Shown here one piece after another: positions 10,901-23,800 of a DNA stretch of 64,000 nucleotides. This stretch comes from Oxytricha trifallax (Eukaryota; Ciliophora; Spirotrichea; Sporadotrichida; Oxytrichidae): NCBI GenBank assembly GCA_000711775.1, contig ARYC01017161.1:62001-126000 (forward strand), given 5' to 3'. The position numbers and the translations under genes are program-made. Each line of letters starts with the position of its first letter. Within the stretch, counting starts at the first letter, position 1. The notes under the pieces are model-generated. The model was not told the DNA's origin and did not search any database. It saw nothing but the letters and a program-made list of their open reading frames with translations.

Positions 10901-12175
10901 GCATTAATTAATATGTGAGTAGTACAAATAATTAATTGGATTTATCTCATTAGTAAGAATAAGCTTTAAACTCATCTTCGTTTAACGAAATGGACGAATC
11001 TCATATATTAATTGATTGATCATTTAAAATATATAAAATTTTTTTGAATATTTAATATTAACTATTCTATTTTAAAAAATAAATTTGTTGTTCATATATC
11101 TCAGATTCAACAGAGAGAATTATAATTATAATTTTAAGATTTAATATGAAATTAAGACCCAGAATGAGAAATATATTAAACCAACCTATATGATATACTA
11201 CATAAATGATAATTGAGGAATGAACTATCGGGGTAAAATATTAGTAATTAAATGTAAATAAGACAAACAAACGTTATGTAAATATAAAAAAAAATTTTAA
11301 GTTAATTAATTATAATTTTGGTCATTATATTCACAATCTGTTAATTCCAAAACAGAAAGTATAAAACAGAAATGTTTAGAATTATTTTTGATATATCATT
11401 TAATGATAAAATTTGCAAAATAAATAAATTCATTCACTATTAGTTCTTTTCTTCAATAAATTTTGCTATTATCACCTAAATTTTCTATCTTGAATCATAA
11501 ATATAATCTTTGGCAATGTGTGAAAAGTGTATCTTATTGATAAAATCAGTCAAATTCAGAATGCTCAAAAGCTCTTAGGGGTTATTCTGCTCGCTTTAGT
11601 TTTAGAAAATGTTATTTAAAATCGATTCTGTGAAGCAAAGTATACTTTAAATAAAAATATAAAAAGAAGATATAAATTCAAGATCTGTTTAGTGAATTTA
11701 TATAATCAATATATTTTTAATCAATTTTACATACATGCCACAATCATAGCTGTTATTCTAAGCTAGTGTATCTTGAATTACTTAAATATTTTCTTGAGAA
11801 TTTTTATCTTGAATTTAGTCAGGGTTAATCAAGAATTAAATTCTCTTCTCAATTTATTGGTTAAACCTAGCTTAACACTTGTTCCCTAGGAAAGTGAAGA
11901 ATCTAACAGTAAATATTTTAAAGTAAATTTCTCATTGTTTATATACACTAACAAAGCCCAATGAGTTCTTCCTCCTAAAATATTTTATGATAAATTTATG
12001 AAAACTTATAGTACTAAAATTTAGCACAGTTGAAATTATGGTCTATATGCTTACTAAGTTTTTATTGATCTTAATTATCGTTTAATGGAATGAAAATTAA
12101 CTTGGCTTTTTCAAACCCAAAGGTCCATACATATCTTCTAGATCTTCATCAAGCTGCATATATTGCATGTTAGTC
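10900..12175. other. AT-rich spacer flanking TBE copy 1
   Basis: AT-rich sequence with no conserved frame that I recognise. Ends at the ACT target site of the TBE. Confidence 0.5.
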
Positions 12176-12281
12176 ACTCAAAACCCAAAAAACCCCTTAG
12201 TGAGGTTAATAAGTGCTTTGATTTGTTGGGTATTGTCGGGGTCTTTTTGGGGTTAGTAGAGAAATTAAGTCAAGTTGCTAA

Positions 12282-13338
12282 ATGAGAAATAGAAATTAGC
12301 GAAATTTAGGGTCTATTTATGATGAGAAATATTTAGATTTACTGCTTAAGCTTAGGTATGGTACAAGTATTAATACAGACTAAGTCAAACCAGTGCTAAA
12401 TTATGCAGCTATAGCAAAGTTATTACGCAAGAGTGCCTCAACTGTTAGGTATCACTGTATGCTAGATGTTTAGCATTTTAATTCTGGGTTGTTGAATGCA
12501 TCCTGCAAGAAAAAAAAAGTTCTCTCAGGCTCATATTGACTTCCTCTGCGACTCTAAGACTTTGAAGTATTGGGCACACTTTCCATTAGACTAGCGAGCT
12601 GTGATGTTTCATCGCAAGTTTCCTGACATGCGTATCTCCCCTTAGACTAAATCTAATATTTATAGAAGAAATGGTATTACTTTCAAGACAGTTAACAGAG
12701 TGAAGAGAGTAATTGATTTTACAGTCCCATTTTATAGTATTAATTTAAACTTTATATATGATTAAATGCAGAGAGCAATTACTAATAATATCAAGTTTAT
12801 ACACGCTGATGAAGCAGTGTTTACATTCAACACTTTCATTAATAAGTCCTGGTATAAAAAGTATGATAACATAGAAGTCTATGACTAAAAGATGAAGGTT
12901 GTCACCCATGCAATTTTAGCAGGTATTAGCGAAGATTTAGGTCTATAAGCTTATGTCATTCATCCTCGCTCTATTAAGCTAGAGCAGTATATCGATTTTT
13001 AAATAAGCTCAGAGAGAAGTATAGCAACTAAGAAATCATCTTGTTTGTTGATAACTTATCAGTTCATAAGACTAAGGAGTCTAAGAAAGCTTATAAAAGT
13101 TAAACATAACTCCTGTATACAACGTTCCTTATAGCCCATAATTTAATGAAATTGAATTTTACTGGAGTTAAATCAAGACTTACAACAAGAAGCTACTGCT
13201 GTATCATCTAATGCATGATTTACAAATCGATACAGTACACTTAATACAAAGTAGTTGCAAGAGAGTGAAAAGAAAAGACTACGATATGTGCAAGGAAAGG
13301 AAGAATGAATGTTTATTAATAAGCTTTAGACTTAAATG
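12282..13338 (+). pseudogene. TBE 42-kDa DDE transposase, copy 1
   Basis: IS630/Tc1-type DDE transposase of the TBE family. From ATG 12,282 the frame reads SIYDEKYLDLLLKLRYGTSI; then AHIDFLCDSKTLKYWAHFPL; FIHADEAVF holds the first catalytic Asp; IILFVDNLSVHKTK holds the second; PYSPQFNEIEFYWSQIK holds the catalytic Glu. It ends at TGA 13,336. At least three single-base shifts break it: at the A9 run near 12,515, near 13,000, and near 13,097. Two of these are in homopolymers, so assembly error is possible. It converges on the 22-kDa gene with only 11 bp between stop codons. Confidence 0.9.
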
Positions 13339-13349
13339 AATGAAATAGT

Positions 13350-14138
13350 TCACATATTAAATGGACCCTTAAAAGGATTAGGCTTCTCTTTCTTTTCTTC
13401 TTCTTAAGGCTTGACAGGCCCTAAGTTTCTTCTCTTACTACCATCTCCTGCATCTATGTACATATCCTGGCTTTTAAACATCATTATAAAGTCTCTTGCT
13501 AACTTAATGAACTGTCTGCTGTTTTCTATCTCTATGAACCTTAGCATGCTCTTTCATAAGATATATACCAGTGCCAGATTTTCCTACAAAGTTATATGTC
13601 AAAGCTTACTTGAAAGATAAGGATGCTTCTTAAGCTCTTCTAGCCAAGCTGAACTAATTTGAATGCCTTGCTTCTTTTAGTCTTCAGGAGAGATAGAGTA
13701 TCGTTTCTTATGAGCATCTTCAATTATTTCTCTGAGATATTCCTCTTTTATTGTACCAAGAACACCAAAGAAGAAGTTCCTCTCTGGTAATTTATTAGAG
13801 AGTTGCTTCTTGGTAGGAAGGTAAACAACCACTTCCTCATCTTACACTGCATCTTCATAAAGATTTGTGACTGAAATCTCAGGGTAGTTTGTAATTTCAA
13901 TTAGTTTAATCTCTTTATTTTTAAAAGCTTTCTTCTCCTCACAAAGTATTGCTTTCAAGAATGAAATTTTGGTACCTTCCATCGTTGGAAGGAATAAACC
14001 AATTGTATAATATATTAATAAACAACAAGTTATCTTACCATGTAAAGTTAGGTATCGATAAAGATCTTCTTTACTTCTGAATCTTGAGATCATTTCTTGA
14101 GCCTCAACTCTTTTCATTTCATCATTAAGTGATTCCAT
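13350..14138 (-). pseudogene. TBE 22-kDa protein, copy 1
   Basis: Second TBE gene, function unknown, conserved across TBEs. Start ATG 14,138 (MESLNDEMKRVEAQEMISRF), then GLFLPTMEGTKISFLKAILC, NYPEISVTNLYEDAV, LPERNFFFGVLGTIKEEYLR and a charged tail ending NPFKGPFNM before TGA at 13,350. After the codons for LHG there is an intron-like GTAAG segment; compared with copy 2 its acceptor AG is lost. Two further frame changes occur in the C-terminal third. Conserved core GVLGT and the Glu/Lys-rich tail identify it. Confidence 0.85.
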
Positions 14139-14329
14139 CTTTGCTCCTCTTTCTATTAATGAATTTCAAATTTTAATTTATAGACTACTAAATCCTATTG
14201 TTTAAAATCTTACTATTAAATATGGACAACTTATAGGAGGTCAGCCCTGCAAAGATACGTGGAGAAAGTTTGGAGAAGCTGTAACAAACTGCAGAGATTG
14301 AGCTTCATTTTTATCAATTTAGTTCCATT

Positions 14330-14535
14330 AAATTAGTACTAAATTTGTTTAAATTTAATTAGTACTGGTACTAAATTCGTTTAATTTTAATTGGTACCAA
14401 TTTAATAGTACCAAAACTTAATTAGTACCTAGTTTTAAACTAATGAGGTTTTAATGGAAAAGTTCCAAAATGGTTCAAAACCTAATTGGTACCAGTACCA
14501 ACCTGAATTTATTCTCAGTTGGTACCAAAATTAAA
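14330..14535. promoter_or_regulatory. RGTACY palindrome cluster between divergent TBE genes, copy 1
   Basis: About nine GTAC-centred palindromes (GGTACC or AGTACT/AGTACC) in 200 bp, in an otherwise AT-rich gap between the 22-kDa gene and the zinc-finger kinase gene, which diverge from here. The same cluster is kept in TBE copy 2 at 38,325-38,520. Position and conservation suggest a shared promoter or a binding array; this is inferred. Confidence 0.55.
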
Positions 14536-14704
14536 AATATTAAGCATGAAATTAGAAAAATTATAGTTATAAACTAAGTATAAATATGATCTCTAATACC
14601 TAAGAATCAACCATTATATCTGCAGTGCTAACTCCAATACTGAGTTACTATAACTAGAGTGGTTATTAAAGCTTTATAATAGAATTTTGAATTTAAAATT
14701 AAAC

Positions 14705-16151
14705 ATGGCGGCTAACTTAAATCGGAAATCAGTTTCTCTTGGTTCTGGATAATCATAGCTAAACTTTGGTTCCACCAAAAAGCCTGAAATTATTTATGTT
14801 GAGAGGGAGGTTGAGCTAAGAGCCATTGAGTTTGAAGCAGAGGTCTTCTAAATTGAAGTTTAAAATAAGAAGGGAAGAGCAGAGATAGGACTTTAAACAT
14901 AAATAGAATATGTTGAGGAGCTAAAAGATCAGCAACAAATCGAAAAGATAATAATATATTAATGTGAAGACTGCTAGAATCTTTTCTCAACTGAACAAAG
15001 CTTGAAGAGACACCTTAAAGAGGTACACTCTGGCAAAGCAAGATCTATTTCAAGCATGAAAAAGTTGATGGAAGGTACTAATGTACAACATGCATGAAGT
15101 CTTATACACACTCTGCAAAAGTAAAGAAGCATGCAGAAGCATCATTTGAGTGAATTTTTAATGCAGGATAAAGAAACTTAAAAACTAGTTCCAGCAAAAA
15201 AAGAAAATCTAATACTCTTTAGTCATAAAGAGAGCAACAAGAGAGACTGGAGAGACAGAAGTTATATGAATCGATGAACCAACCAGCAGGTAATACAATT
15301 TTAGCATGCTTCTAAGCGAAGGCTATGAATATACCTGCATTAAATGCAGTTGATCTCAGCACTTGTATTGAAAATACTTGAATATAAAGGTGCCTGCAAA
15401 AGCAAAGCTCATAGTAGTTGATGAGTATACATACAAGATTTATCCATTCAGCTATCTTCTTAAGAACCAACAGTAATAATATGAATTTGCTAATTAATAC
15501 ATGGTACTTAGAGAGGCCTAAAGAAAAGACTCCAAGAATTTGCTTAAGCTAGATGGTGTTATTTTAAGCTATGGTTTCATCGCATTAAGGCTAAAGAAAT
15601 TTGAGATGACTCTGAGAGACTACCTATATCACAATAGATACCCTGATGATTTAAACGATATACTCTCAGATATGATTCAGGGTGTTAAGGAGTTGCATGA
15701 ACTTGGATATGTTCATAGAGATTTGAAGCCTGAAAACGTTATGCTAAATCTCTGCCCTTTAGAAGTAGTGGTTATCGATTTCAATAGAGCTTTAAGATAG
15801 GAGATTGTCACTTTAGCACAGGTACTTGGTACTCCAGGTTACTTCCCAATAAGAGAGAAGTGGACTAATGGTTCTGTTTAATGGGATGTTTGGGCAGTAG
15901 CAGCAATAATATTAGAAAGTGACATGGAATGTATGTCTTACTTTGGTACAAAGCATGAAAAATAATCAATAAGTTTGGCCCAGAAACATATTAAGTAAGA
16001 AGATGTCTTCTAAGAAATTAAAAACATAGTAAAGATGGTAATCGAGAGAGCTCCTAACTATCCTCGGTAAACATAAGATGACATACTTGACCCACTAGAG
16101 AGAGCAAAGTTCAAAAGATATAATAAAGAAAAGCAGATAAAATTTGATTGA
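14705..16151 (+). CDS. TBE zinc-finger/protein-kinase gene (57-kDa type), copy 1, one or more frameshifts
   Basis: Third TBE gene. From ATG 14,705: an N-terminal charged region, C2H2 finger 1 CEDCQNLFSTEQSLKRHLKEVH, a second C2-type finger CTTCMKSYTHSAKVKKH in a shifted frame near 15,085, a Gln/Lys-rich linker, then a kinase-like domain from about 15,300. Kinase motifs: VHRDLKPENVMLN (catalytic loop intact), VIDFNRALR (DFG as DFN), LGTPGYFPIREKW (activation segment), WDVWAVAAIILE (F helix), ending at TGA 16,149. The kinase half (15,540-16,151) is uninterrupted. It is likely DNA-binding with kinase activity; substrate unknown. Confidence 0.88.
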
Positions 16152-16293
16152 TTTAAGTAAACTAAAATTCATTAAATATTCATTAAATTCACATAAAACC
16201 TGCATTTTGTCTACTAACCCCAATAAGACCCCAACCATACCCTACAAATTAAAGCACTTATAAACCTCACTATAGGGTTTTGAGGTTTTGACT

Positions 16294-17860
16294 GCCACAT
16301 GATCTAATAATAATATCTCTTTTCTCATTTCCTAATTATTGATATTAAAATTAATAATTTCAATAGTGTAAAATTATAAAATGGAATGAAACAAACTTTC
16401 AGATTAATTACCTTAGGAATTAATGTATGAGTAAGATACTCATAATAAAAATTAATAATTTAATCATTAAGCTAGCATTTGTTGCTTAAGCAGTCTATGT
16501 CACTTTCCCGCAGAGTTGTTGTCTAGTAAGTGAGATATATCTTTTAATTTTTACTTTCCATTTAATTAATTATATATATATATTTATCTTAGTTAATTTA
16601 TTTCTTGATTTTAAATTAAAATTAATTTTTTAATAATTTAAATGCAAGAACTTGTATTTTTTAAAAACACTGCTGCTAGAGTGAAAAGTCTTTAAATAGA
16701 GTGTGTAGAGAGAGAATTTATAATAAATCCTCTAATTATATAATTTAAATAATCATTATAAATAGGAAAGATTAGATGAAATCAATTGCTATTCTTGCAA
16801 CCAATAGTTTTATATTTCAAATAAAATTTTGCAGCTTGCTTCAATTTTAAATTAATATAAAATATATTTAAGATTGCTTTAAATTAACCACTTTAGCGAT
16901 CGCTAGTATCTCAGTATTAAGTAACCAATAATCTCTTTTGTCTTTCTTATTTCGCACTACTTGTTGAAAAAGAAATGCCATCACGTATTCAATAAAAGAA
17001 ATTTATTTATAATTAATATATAAAATCCAAATTAAATTATAAATATGGATTGCAGTAGTTACTATTCTTTAATATTAGGTCAGTGCTGATTCCACCTCAG
17101 CAAATCTAATGAAGTATCTCGCAAAACTTTCAATAATTTTATATTTATTATGAATGCTATACACTTATTTCTTAAATGATAAACTTATTATTTAATTGTC
17201 AACAGATCAAACTATTCAGCTTCAATTTACAATTTAATGCAAAAATAATATAGAAAATATGTAAATTGATTATTATCAATTAATAATGTCATTAAATATT
17301 TATTATATCCGGGTCTTCAGGCTGATTCAACAGATACTACTCACGCTTGCGTTCTACCAATATTTGTATATAGTTTCTAACGTTAATTATTTTGAAGAAT
17401 AATAAAAATAATTATAGCTAGATTTTTACCTCTTCAGTGAGTCCTTAGACTCACTTTCAGGTTTAGTCGCTGAAGCGAAAATCATATATTAATTTAAAAA
17501 CAGTAAGCTAAATTTATAATTTTTTAATTGAAGCTTCTGCCAAGATTAAGGCTAACCCATAAAACCTCATGGATTATGGAAAATATTTAATGCAAGCCAA
17601 GGGATATATCAGTCAATGGTGAAATTATTTTTTGTTTCAAAGTCTACACGTAAGTTATCATCCTCTATTTTATCCATTTATCTATCAAAATTGACATAAA
17701 AACTTCTAAAATTATGATTGTTTTTACTCAAATAATTATAAAAAATTCATCGCAGCTAAATTTAGCAGCTAGTCCAAGTTTTATTAACAATAATTGACAT
17801 GACAATAAATAATTACTAAATTTGCGAAAAATTGATGCTTATATTTCATTTATAGCTAAT
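16294..17860. other. AT-rich spacer with a small perfect hairpin
   Basis: No conserved frame recognised. At about 17,434-17,453 there is a perfect 8-bp stem, AGTGAGTC-CTTA-GACTCACT. The sequence CCTCTTCAGTGA at this site recurs at 18,118. Nothing else stands out. Confidence 0.4.
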
Positions 17861-17867
17861 AAATTAC

Positions 17868-18010
17868 CATATATTGAATTTAGATAAGTGCTATAATGGA
17901 AAAGATGGTTCAAACTATCTCAGGTGCCAAAAATATAAAAACAAAGATGACTACACAGATTTCAATGCTGCTTGTAAAAATACTATCGATTGTATAAATA
18001 AAAATATACT
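17868..18010 (+). CDS. Small Cys-rich coding fragment
   Basis: Plus-strand frame reads DKCYNGKDGSNYLRCQKYKN then DFNAACKNTIDC, with five Cys in about 45 residues, flanked by AT-rich DNA on both sides. A second fragment with the same FNAAC motif lies at 19,387-19,453. Probably one MDS of a secreted-type Cys-rich protein, or a decayed copy. Boundaries are uncertain. Confidence 0.35.
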
Positions 18011-18489
18011 ATTTTTATTTATTTACGTATATTTATTCTCAAGAGCGTTCAGTCATACATAAAAATATTTTAATATTTATTAAAATTTAATGAAAATAAT
18101 ATTGAAAATAATATACAACCTCTTCAGTGATTGAATATTTCAGTCAATACATTCTATTCTTCAAAGTCTTCACAATAAAAATCTCAAATCATATCAAATT
18201 TATAATAATTTAATTTGTATAGTTTAATAGAAAGCCATTATAGATGAATAATGTATTTTTCTCGTAATTATGAAGAATTAAATTAATATTACACTGATTA
18301 AATGGTAAGTTTTTTTTTGAAATTGTATTTTAAAACTCTTGAATTCATTGTTTTTCTAATTTATAGCATATCTTCTAATGTTTAAATTTGATAGCATGGT
18401 GTTTTAATGGTCCTTATTTCTACGGACATTTTAATAAATAATAAATCAGAGTAGTTAGTATTGATTTAACTCCTCTGCTTAAACATGTG

Positions 18490-19141
18490 AAGTCGTAGCC
18501 TGACCTCAAAAGGGCCATCTCAGTATAATTTAATTCCATTAAATTATAGATTGTAAGTAATGTTATACTCAGGAGTTATGCTTAACTCTTCATAAGCATT
18601 CTTAGACTCTTTAGTCTTTTGAACTGAGAGGTTATCAACAAACAGGATGATATCTTGATCGTTGTACTTATCTCTTAATTTATGTAAGAATTCTATATAC
18701 TGCTCTCGCTTAATAGAGTGATGATGAATAACATCAGCTTCTAAGCCTATATCTTCACTAATAACAGCTAAAGTTAAGTGGGTGTGACGACTTTTACCTC
18801 TTAGCCCTACACTACTATATTATCATACTTCTTGTACCTAGCCTAATTATTAAATGTATTGAAAGCAAATACTTGTATATCAGATTAACCTTTGAGGACT
18901 CTTGCTCAATAGCTTTGAAATTACTGTATTTTTCAATGATTGTTTGACTTAAACTTTATCAGTACTCGTTTCTCAACGATATTAATGTAAAAAAAAATAC
19001 TTTTTCATCATAAAGAGACCCTATAAATAACTTAATTCTATTTTTTATTTTACAAATTAAAAAATTTCTATAGCTCCCAATAATATATCACAACAATACC
19101 CATTTAATAAATACTCTATTCATTAAAGTGTTTTGGGGTGT
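18490..19141 (-). mobile_element. Decayed TBE relic: transposase fragment and one terminal repeat
   Basis: The minus strand repeats the TBE transposase from the catalytic VDNLS...K region through the HPSIKREQYIEFLHK region and up to the N-terminal segment, with many substitutions and a shift near 18,800. Beyond it, 19,050-19,141 aligns poorly but recognisably with the TBE end (a CTCCCAATAA block and GTGTTTTGGGGTGTTA). The left half of the element is missing. It is clearly older than copies 1 and 2. Confidence 0.8.
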
Positions 19142-20085
19142 TAAATACACTAATTATAATTATATAGATTGAAGATAAATAAACTAATGTATTGTAATTT
19201 TAAGCAACTGCAACATGGACAACATTATTATCTCAGTAGGAAAGATTTTATTGATATAATACAATTAAATATATTACATTTTATGATTTATATTTTTGAA
19301 AGATGATACAATAAATATGAACAAATGAAACCTCAAATGGAGTTGTGAATCTTGCTTTCAGATACTTCCAAGATGAATATTTTAAATTAATTTAATGCTG
19401 CTTGTGATGCCTATACTAGTGGTCAAACCAGCATTACCATGAATCCCACTAAATGAATAATTTTTTATTTTGCTATAAATGATAATATATCAGAAATTTT
19501 CAAATTTGTACCATTATTCTAATTAAAACGATGTTAAGAAAATAAATATATAATAATTTTAGTTAGCTGTTATAAATATGATTAATATGATTAATTTTAT
19601 AAAAAATACAATTAACTTTTCCTTTATAATTTTGTTCTTTTGCATGCCATCTTAATATATTTTAATTACTTTTTTTTTCTATCTTAAATTTGCTGATAAA
19701 TATCCTCTCATCAAATTAGATTTATATAGAATTGCTTAAAATGGCTTATTTTATTATAGTAAAATTTCTTAAAACAATTAATTAAGCAAATATAATATAA
19801 TTTCATTTATTTAGTAAATAATACTTTAATTTTTAGTTCATCTTCTCTTTATAATATAAAATAAATATTTACTTTACCCCGGTGCCAGTCAATAAAACAA
19901 TTATAATCAAACCAAACTATTTTGATTTTATTATACGTAGTTGAAACCTCTAATAATATTAAAAGTTTTTATTATATCATTTTTAATTCAAATAATAAGA
20001 ACAAAAATAGTTTTATTTCTTTGAAATTAAACTTACTATAAAATTATACTTTTTAAAAGAAAAAATAATCTAAAATAGTTTTAAT
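19142..20085. other. AT-rich spacer with a terminal-exon-like fragment
   Basis: Mostly AT-rich and non-coding. At 19,387-19,453 the plus strand reads FNAACDAYTSGQTSITMNPTK followed by TGA, sharing FNAAC with the fragment at 17,868. This looks like the last segment of a Cys-rich protein gene. Nothing else recognised. Confidence 0.35.
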
Positions 20086-20103
20086 TTTATGAGCATACTG
20101 CGG

Positions 20104-20400
20104 TACTGATCTTGCCAAAATCTTCAAGAAGTTCCTTACCTATCAAGTTCCCCAGCATCAAATCAACGAGTACGACACACCAAATTATTTTAAATATATA
20201 TAAAATATTTAGAGGAATTAGAAGTATATATTATGTGCTTGTATGAATTTTTGGACTATAAAGTAACTGTGTTTTTATTTAAAATAAATTGTTTAACTTA
20301 AAACACCAAAGACCTCAACCACTGCTTGAAGGTGATGTTTGATACTAGGACTACTCTTAAAACCTTAGTAAAGGTATTGCGATAATCAACAAAAACTATT
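20104..20400 (+). CDS. Two short coding segments of an unknown gene
   Basis: GC-richer patches in AT-rich DNA: 20,104-20,195 reads TDLAKIFKKFLTYQVPQHQI and NEYDTPNYF; 20,302-20,385 reads TKDLNHCLKVMFDTRTTLKT. They are separated by about 100 bp of AT-rich DNA. The pattern matches small MDSs separated by an IES, but I cannot assign a family and cannot show that they join in frame. Confidence 0.35.
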
Positions 20401-20834
20401 GTATTTGTCTGATTTAAACCTTATATTTCATAATAAAATAAATAAACACTCAATTTTACGCAGTATAGCTCTTTTTAAACAAGTATCTATATATTTACAT
20501 TAATGCTAGTTTATAATCACAAAATTGAGTAAAATTAGGTCCAAATAATTTTTTTTGAACGTAATAGATTATTAATATATATATTATTTAATTAAGAATT
20601 CTCAAAATAAAATATTTGAGATTTAAAATTGAATAAAATGATATTTTTCCTCATAAAAAATCTTAAAAAATTATATTTGATTATAAAAACCAATCTTTAA
20701 TTTTGGTAAATTATATAATTTATTGTATTTCTAAAGTGGTGACAATTAATTGGAATAGGAATAATTAATTTAATAAATTTTAATACAATTCTATTTATAA
20801 ATTTGTATTGATTAATTAAAACTTAAATAATCTA

Positions 20835-23800
20835 ACAGTGTGATCTCTTCCACATGTAGCAACAGTGTATTCATCATTCTTTGGATTAGAATAACATTTC
20901 TTTCAATTAAAATTTGTTTCAAATTTAAATGAAATGATCAAATGAAAATATTGTGATATTCAATAAATATAACGAGCATTAAATTTGATTCTTTTAACTG
21001 AGAGTGAATGTTGATAGTAAATTGGTAAATCGAATATTCTAAACCAATGCTTTAACTCACTATCTGCCTTCCAGATAATCAAAATATTTCAAAATATTCT
21101 TTTTTCTCTTTTCTTCTAATTTGGCATCAATAAACGACAAATCTACATTCAAATTGTCTTTTATAAAATTAAAGATCTCTCCTGATTCCAAGCCAACACA
21201 GAAAGCATACTTAGAGCCTGCATTCATTAGATTAGGCAAAAATCTGATTGCTGTGGCATTTTAATTTTGTTCCTCAGGGAGTTCACTTACTAAATCACCA
21301 ATTTTAGAATCTTTAATTCTTTGCAAGTGAGAAATTTGCTCATTTTCATTGCTAATACCCTTGAAAATTTAAATTCTTTAATAAATAATAGATACTATTA
21401 GAATTTCTTTAATGGTCTCTTAATTTAATTAATAATTAAAATTTTGACGGACTTTTGCATTTCTCTACTAGCTGTAGCAAAAAGAAGATCATCATGAGAC
21501 CAAGAGATACCCCATATGAATTCATCCTTAAGTCTCCTCACCAAGCTAAACTACAACCCATTACCTTCACTCTCTCTCTAAAAGATTGCCCAAGATCTGT
21601 TTCTAGAGCAACTGAGCAGGTATTAATCGCACTTTGAGAATTCTAGTTGCACCACAGTCAAATTATGGGCTACTAATCTGCAAGATGGCATGGTGGTGGT
21701 TTGCTTTGTCAAATCCCAAATAATAATGTCTGCATATTTCTTCTCTTTGGCTTTACAAGAACTGACTGAGCAGTCAACTCTGTGAGATGTAGCTACCGCA
21801 AAGATTTCAAAAGCGTGTCCGTAGACCTTTTGTATAATTATAAATAATTAAAATCAAGTTTTTGAAAAGAAACATAAAATGAGATTTTAATCTAAAATAT
21901 GGATAAGATTTTGTTGCTCAGGCCAGAGAGTTCTGATCATAAGGATGTCCTCTACAGGTGGCTCACCACGAAGATCCTTATCTGAAATAAGACTGGTTTT
22001 TGCATCCTAAGTGTTTGTGAGAAATATATATTATTTATTAAATGTATTAGTATATAAAAATTATAATAATTTGAGGTATTTAGTGGGATCGAATTCACCT
22101 GCATTCATGCAACCACCTTCATCATCTACTCTTTACTTCTGAGTTGGCATTAAAAGTGTGGGCTAGTTCATTAAACATAGAGGTTATTTTACAGATTTAT
22201 CAAATTATAGATTTCTCTCATAGTATTAAAAATTAAAATATAATTCTAAAACGATTATTTCTTGGCAGCTTCTTTTCCAATTAAAGCTTCAACTTCCTCA
22301 TTGGTGTTTTAATCGGAATTTTGAAGTGGTGTTTAATTAAAATCTGGATTAGCTAATCGTAGATTAATTATTTTTATTTTAATTGATAACAAAATTATCA
22401 ATTTTTATAATTTATGATGATTTTAACAATGCTAGAAAAATTAAGCCTTTTAAAACATTTAAAATCTTAACGAATGAGTAAAGAGCTTCGAAGAGTCTGA
22501 GAACTTTCTCATCACCACCTGATAGAATTCTCGAAGGTAGATTGTTTCCAGCTTTAGAATTCATACTAAGAACAGCTAGAGTGTTCATATCATAACCATA
22601 ACCATGTAAGAATTAACGACTTAATAATTAAAAAGATGCAATAACATTATAATTCTATGTTATTACCATGAATCTGAGATCTTGTGAATTCAAACCATCC
22701 AAAGTCATTTCCAAATCTCGATAGCAATCTCGTTGTTTGATCTTAAGAGCAAGTTATCAAATTAGTGTCATATTGATCCCAGTCGAGGTCAGTGACCTCC
22801 CCAAAGTGGCCCTTCACAATCAACTAGGGACTCCATTTAAAACTATATGAATCAAAAATCTGCTCCTTGTCCCATCTTTTCATGCCTCCATTATAAGTAT
22901 GGGCTAAGATTTGCAAGTCGTCTTTCAAAAATATTGCTCTAAAGAAGGCGTGTTTATTACCAGCCATTGCACCTAGAGTGGAATCGACTTGCCATAGACT
23001 AGTTGAATCTGATTTCCAAATACTTACTGTGAAATCAAATGAACTAGAAAGTAAGCAGAAAGATTAAAGTGAAAGTTTCTCTTAATTAGTATTAGGTATA
23101 AAACCCCACTTAACAGAAGATAGGGAGTCTTAATGAGAGGATAAAACTGACTCCAATGAGATATTGAAAATGTTGACTTCATCATCATCTTGAAGAACGA
23201 TACTAGTTTTGCTCTCATATTTCTACAAATCATCTTCAAGATGACCACCATGCTCCTATGAGATGTTATCTAGAGGTTAAATTTTCCATAATCTAACTGT
23301 AACTTCAAAACTAATGTTTGCGTAATTTAATTGTCATTACCTATCTAATTTAAGTAGATTTATATTTTATAATGAACATAGAGTGTATATCATTCTAAGT
23401 TTTAAGTTCTAAATTATAGATTTATTAATCTCTCTTTTAATATTAGTCACAAAGAATATAATAATGCAATTAGTTTCAATAGAACATGTAAATTAAGAAA
23501 TATTTAATTATAATTTTGTGCTTAGATTTAAGATATTTCTCTTGAATAAAATTAAGTTATAATTATCCTCTAAATTATAAACTATATTTCTCAAAAGTAG
23601 AAATGATGAATTTTTATATAATTTAAATTTTAATTTACTTTTCTCACCCTTTGAGAAGAATAATATAATAGATTGATTGAAAATTCACAAAAACAATTTC
23701 TAAAGCCTACATTGGAATAATTTGATCCTAAGTGGTTATAAAAATATTGAATTCTAATAAATATTGTTGATTTTCTTACCGAAATAATGGCTTCAGATTT

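Larger units (their letters stand above)
12179..16290 (+). mobile_element. TBE transposon copy 1 (4,112 bp), target duplication ACT
   Basis: Telomere-bearing element. It begins CAAAACCCAAAAAACCCC and ends GGGTTTTGAGGTTTTG, so both ends carry degenerate C4A4/G4T4 telomere repeats inside about 80-bp inverted terminal repeats (12,179-12,258 and 16,211-16,290). The triplet ACT flanks it on both sides (12,176-12,178 and 16,291-16,293). Gene order is transposase (+), 22-kDa ORF (-), zinc-finger kinase (+), the classic TBE layout. All three genes have frameshifts, so this copy is probably inactive, or the assembly has indels. Known TBEs are cut out of the developing macronucleus. Confidence 0.95.

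Noticed and set aside
10701-10904. Minus-strand ORF with about 25 consecutive Tyr
   Set aside because: Translation of the (TAA)n microsatellite; not a protein.
21455-21637. Plus-strand 60-codon ORF
   Set aside because: Antisense shadow of the well-conserved ELP2 segment CDQYLLSCSRNRSWAIFQRE on the minus strand.
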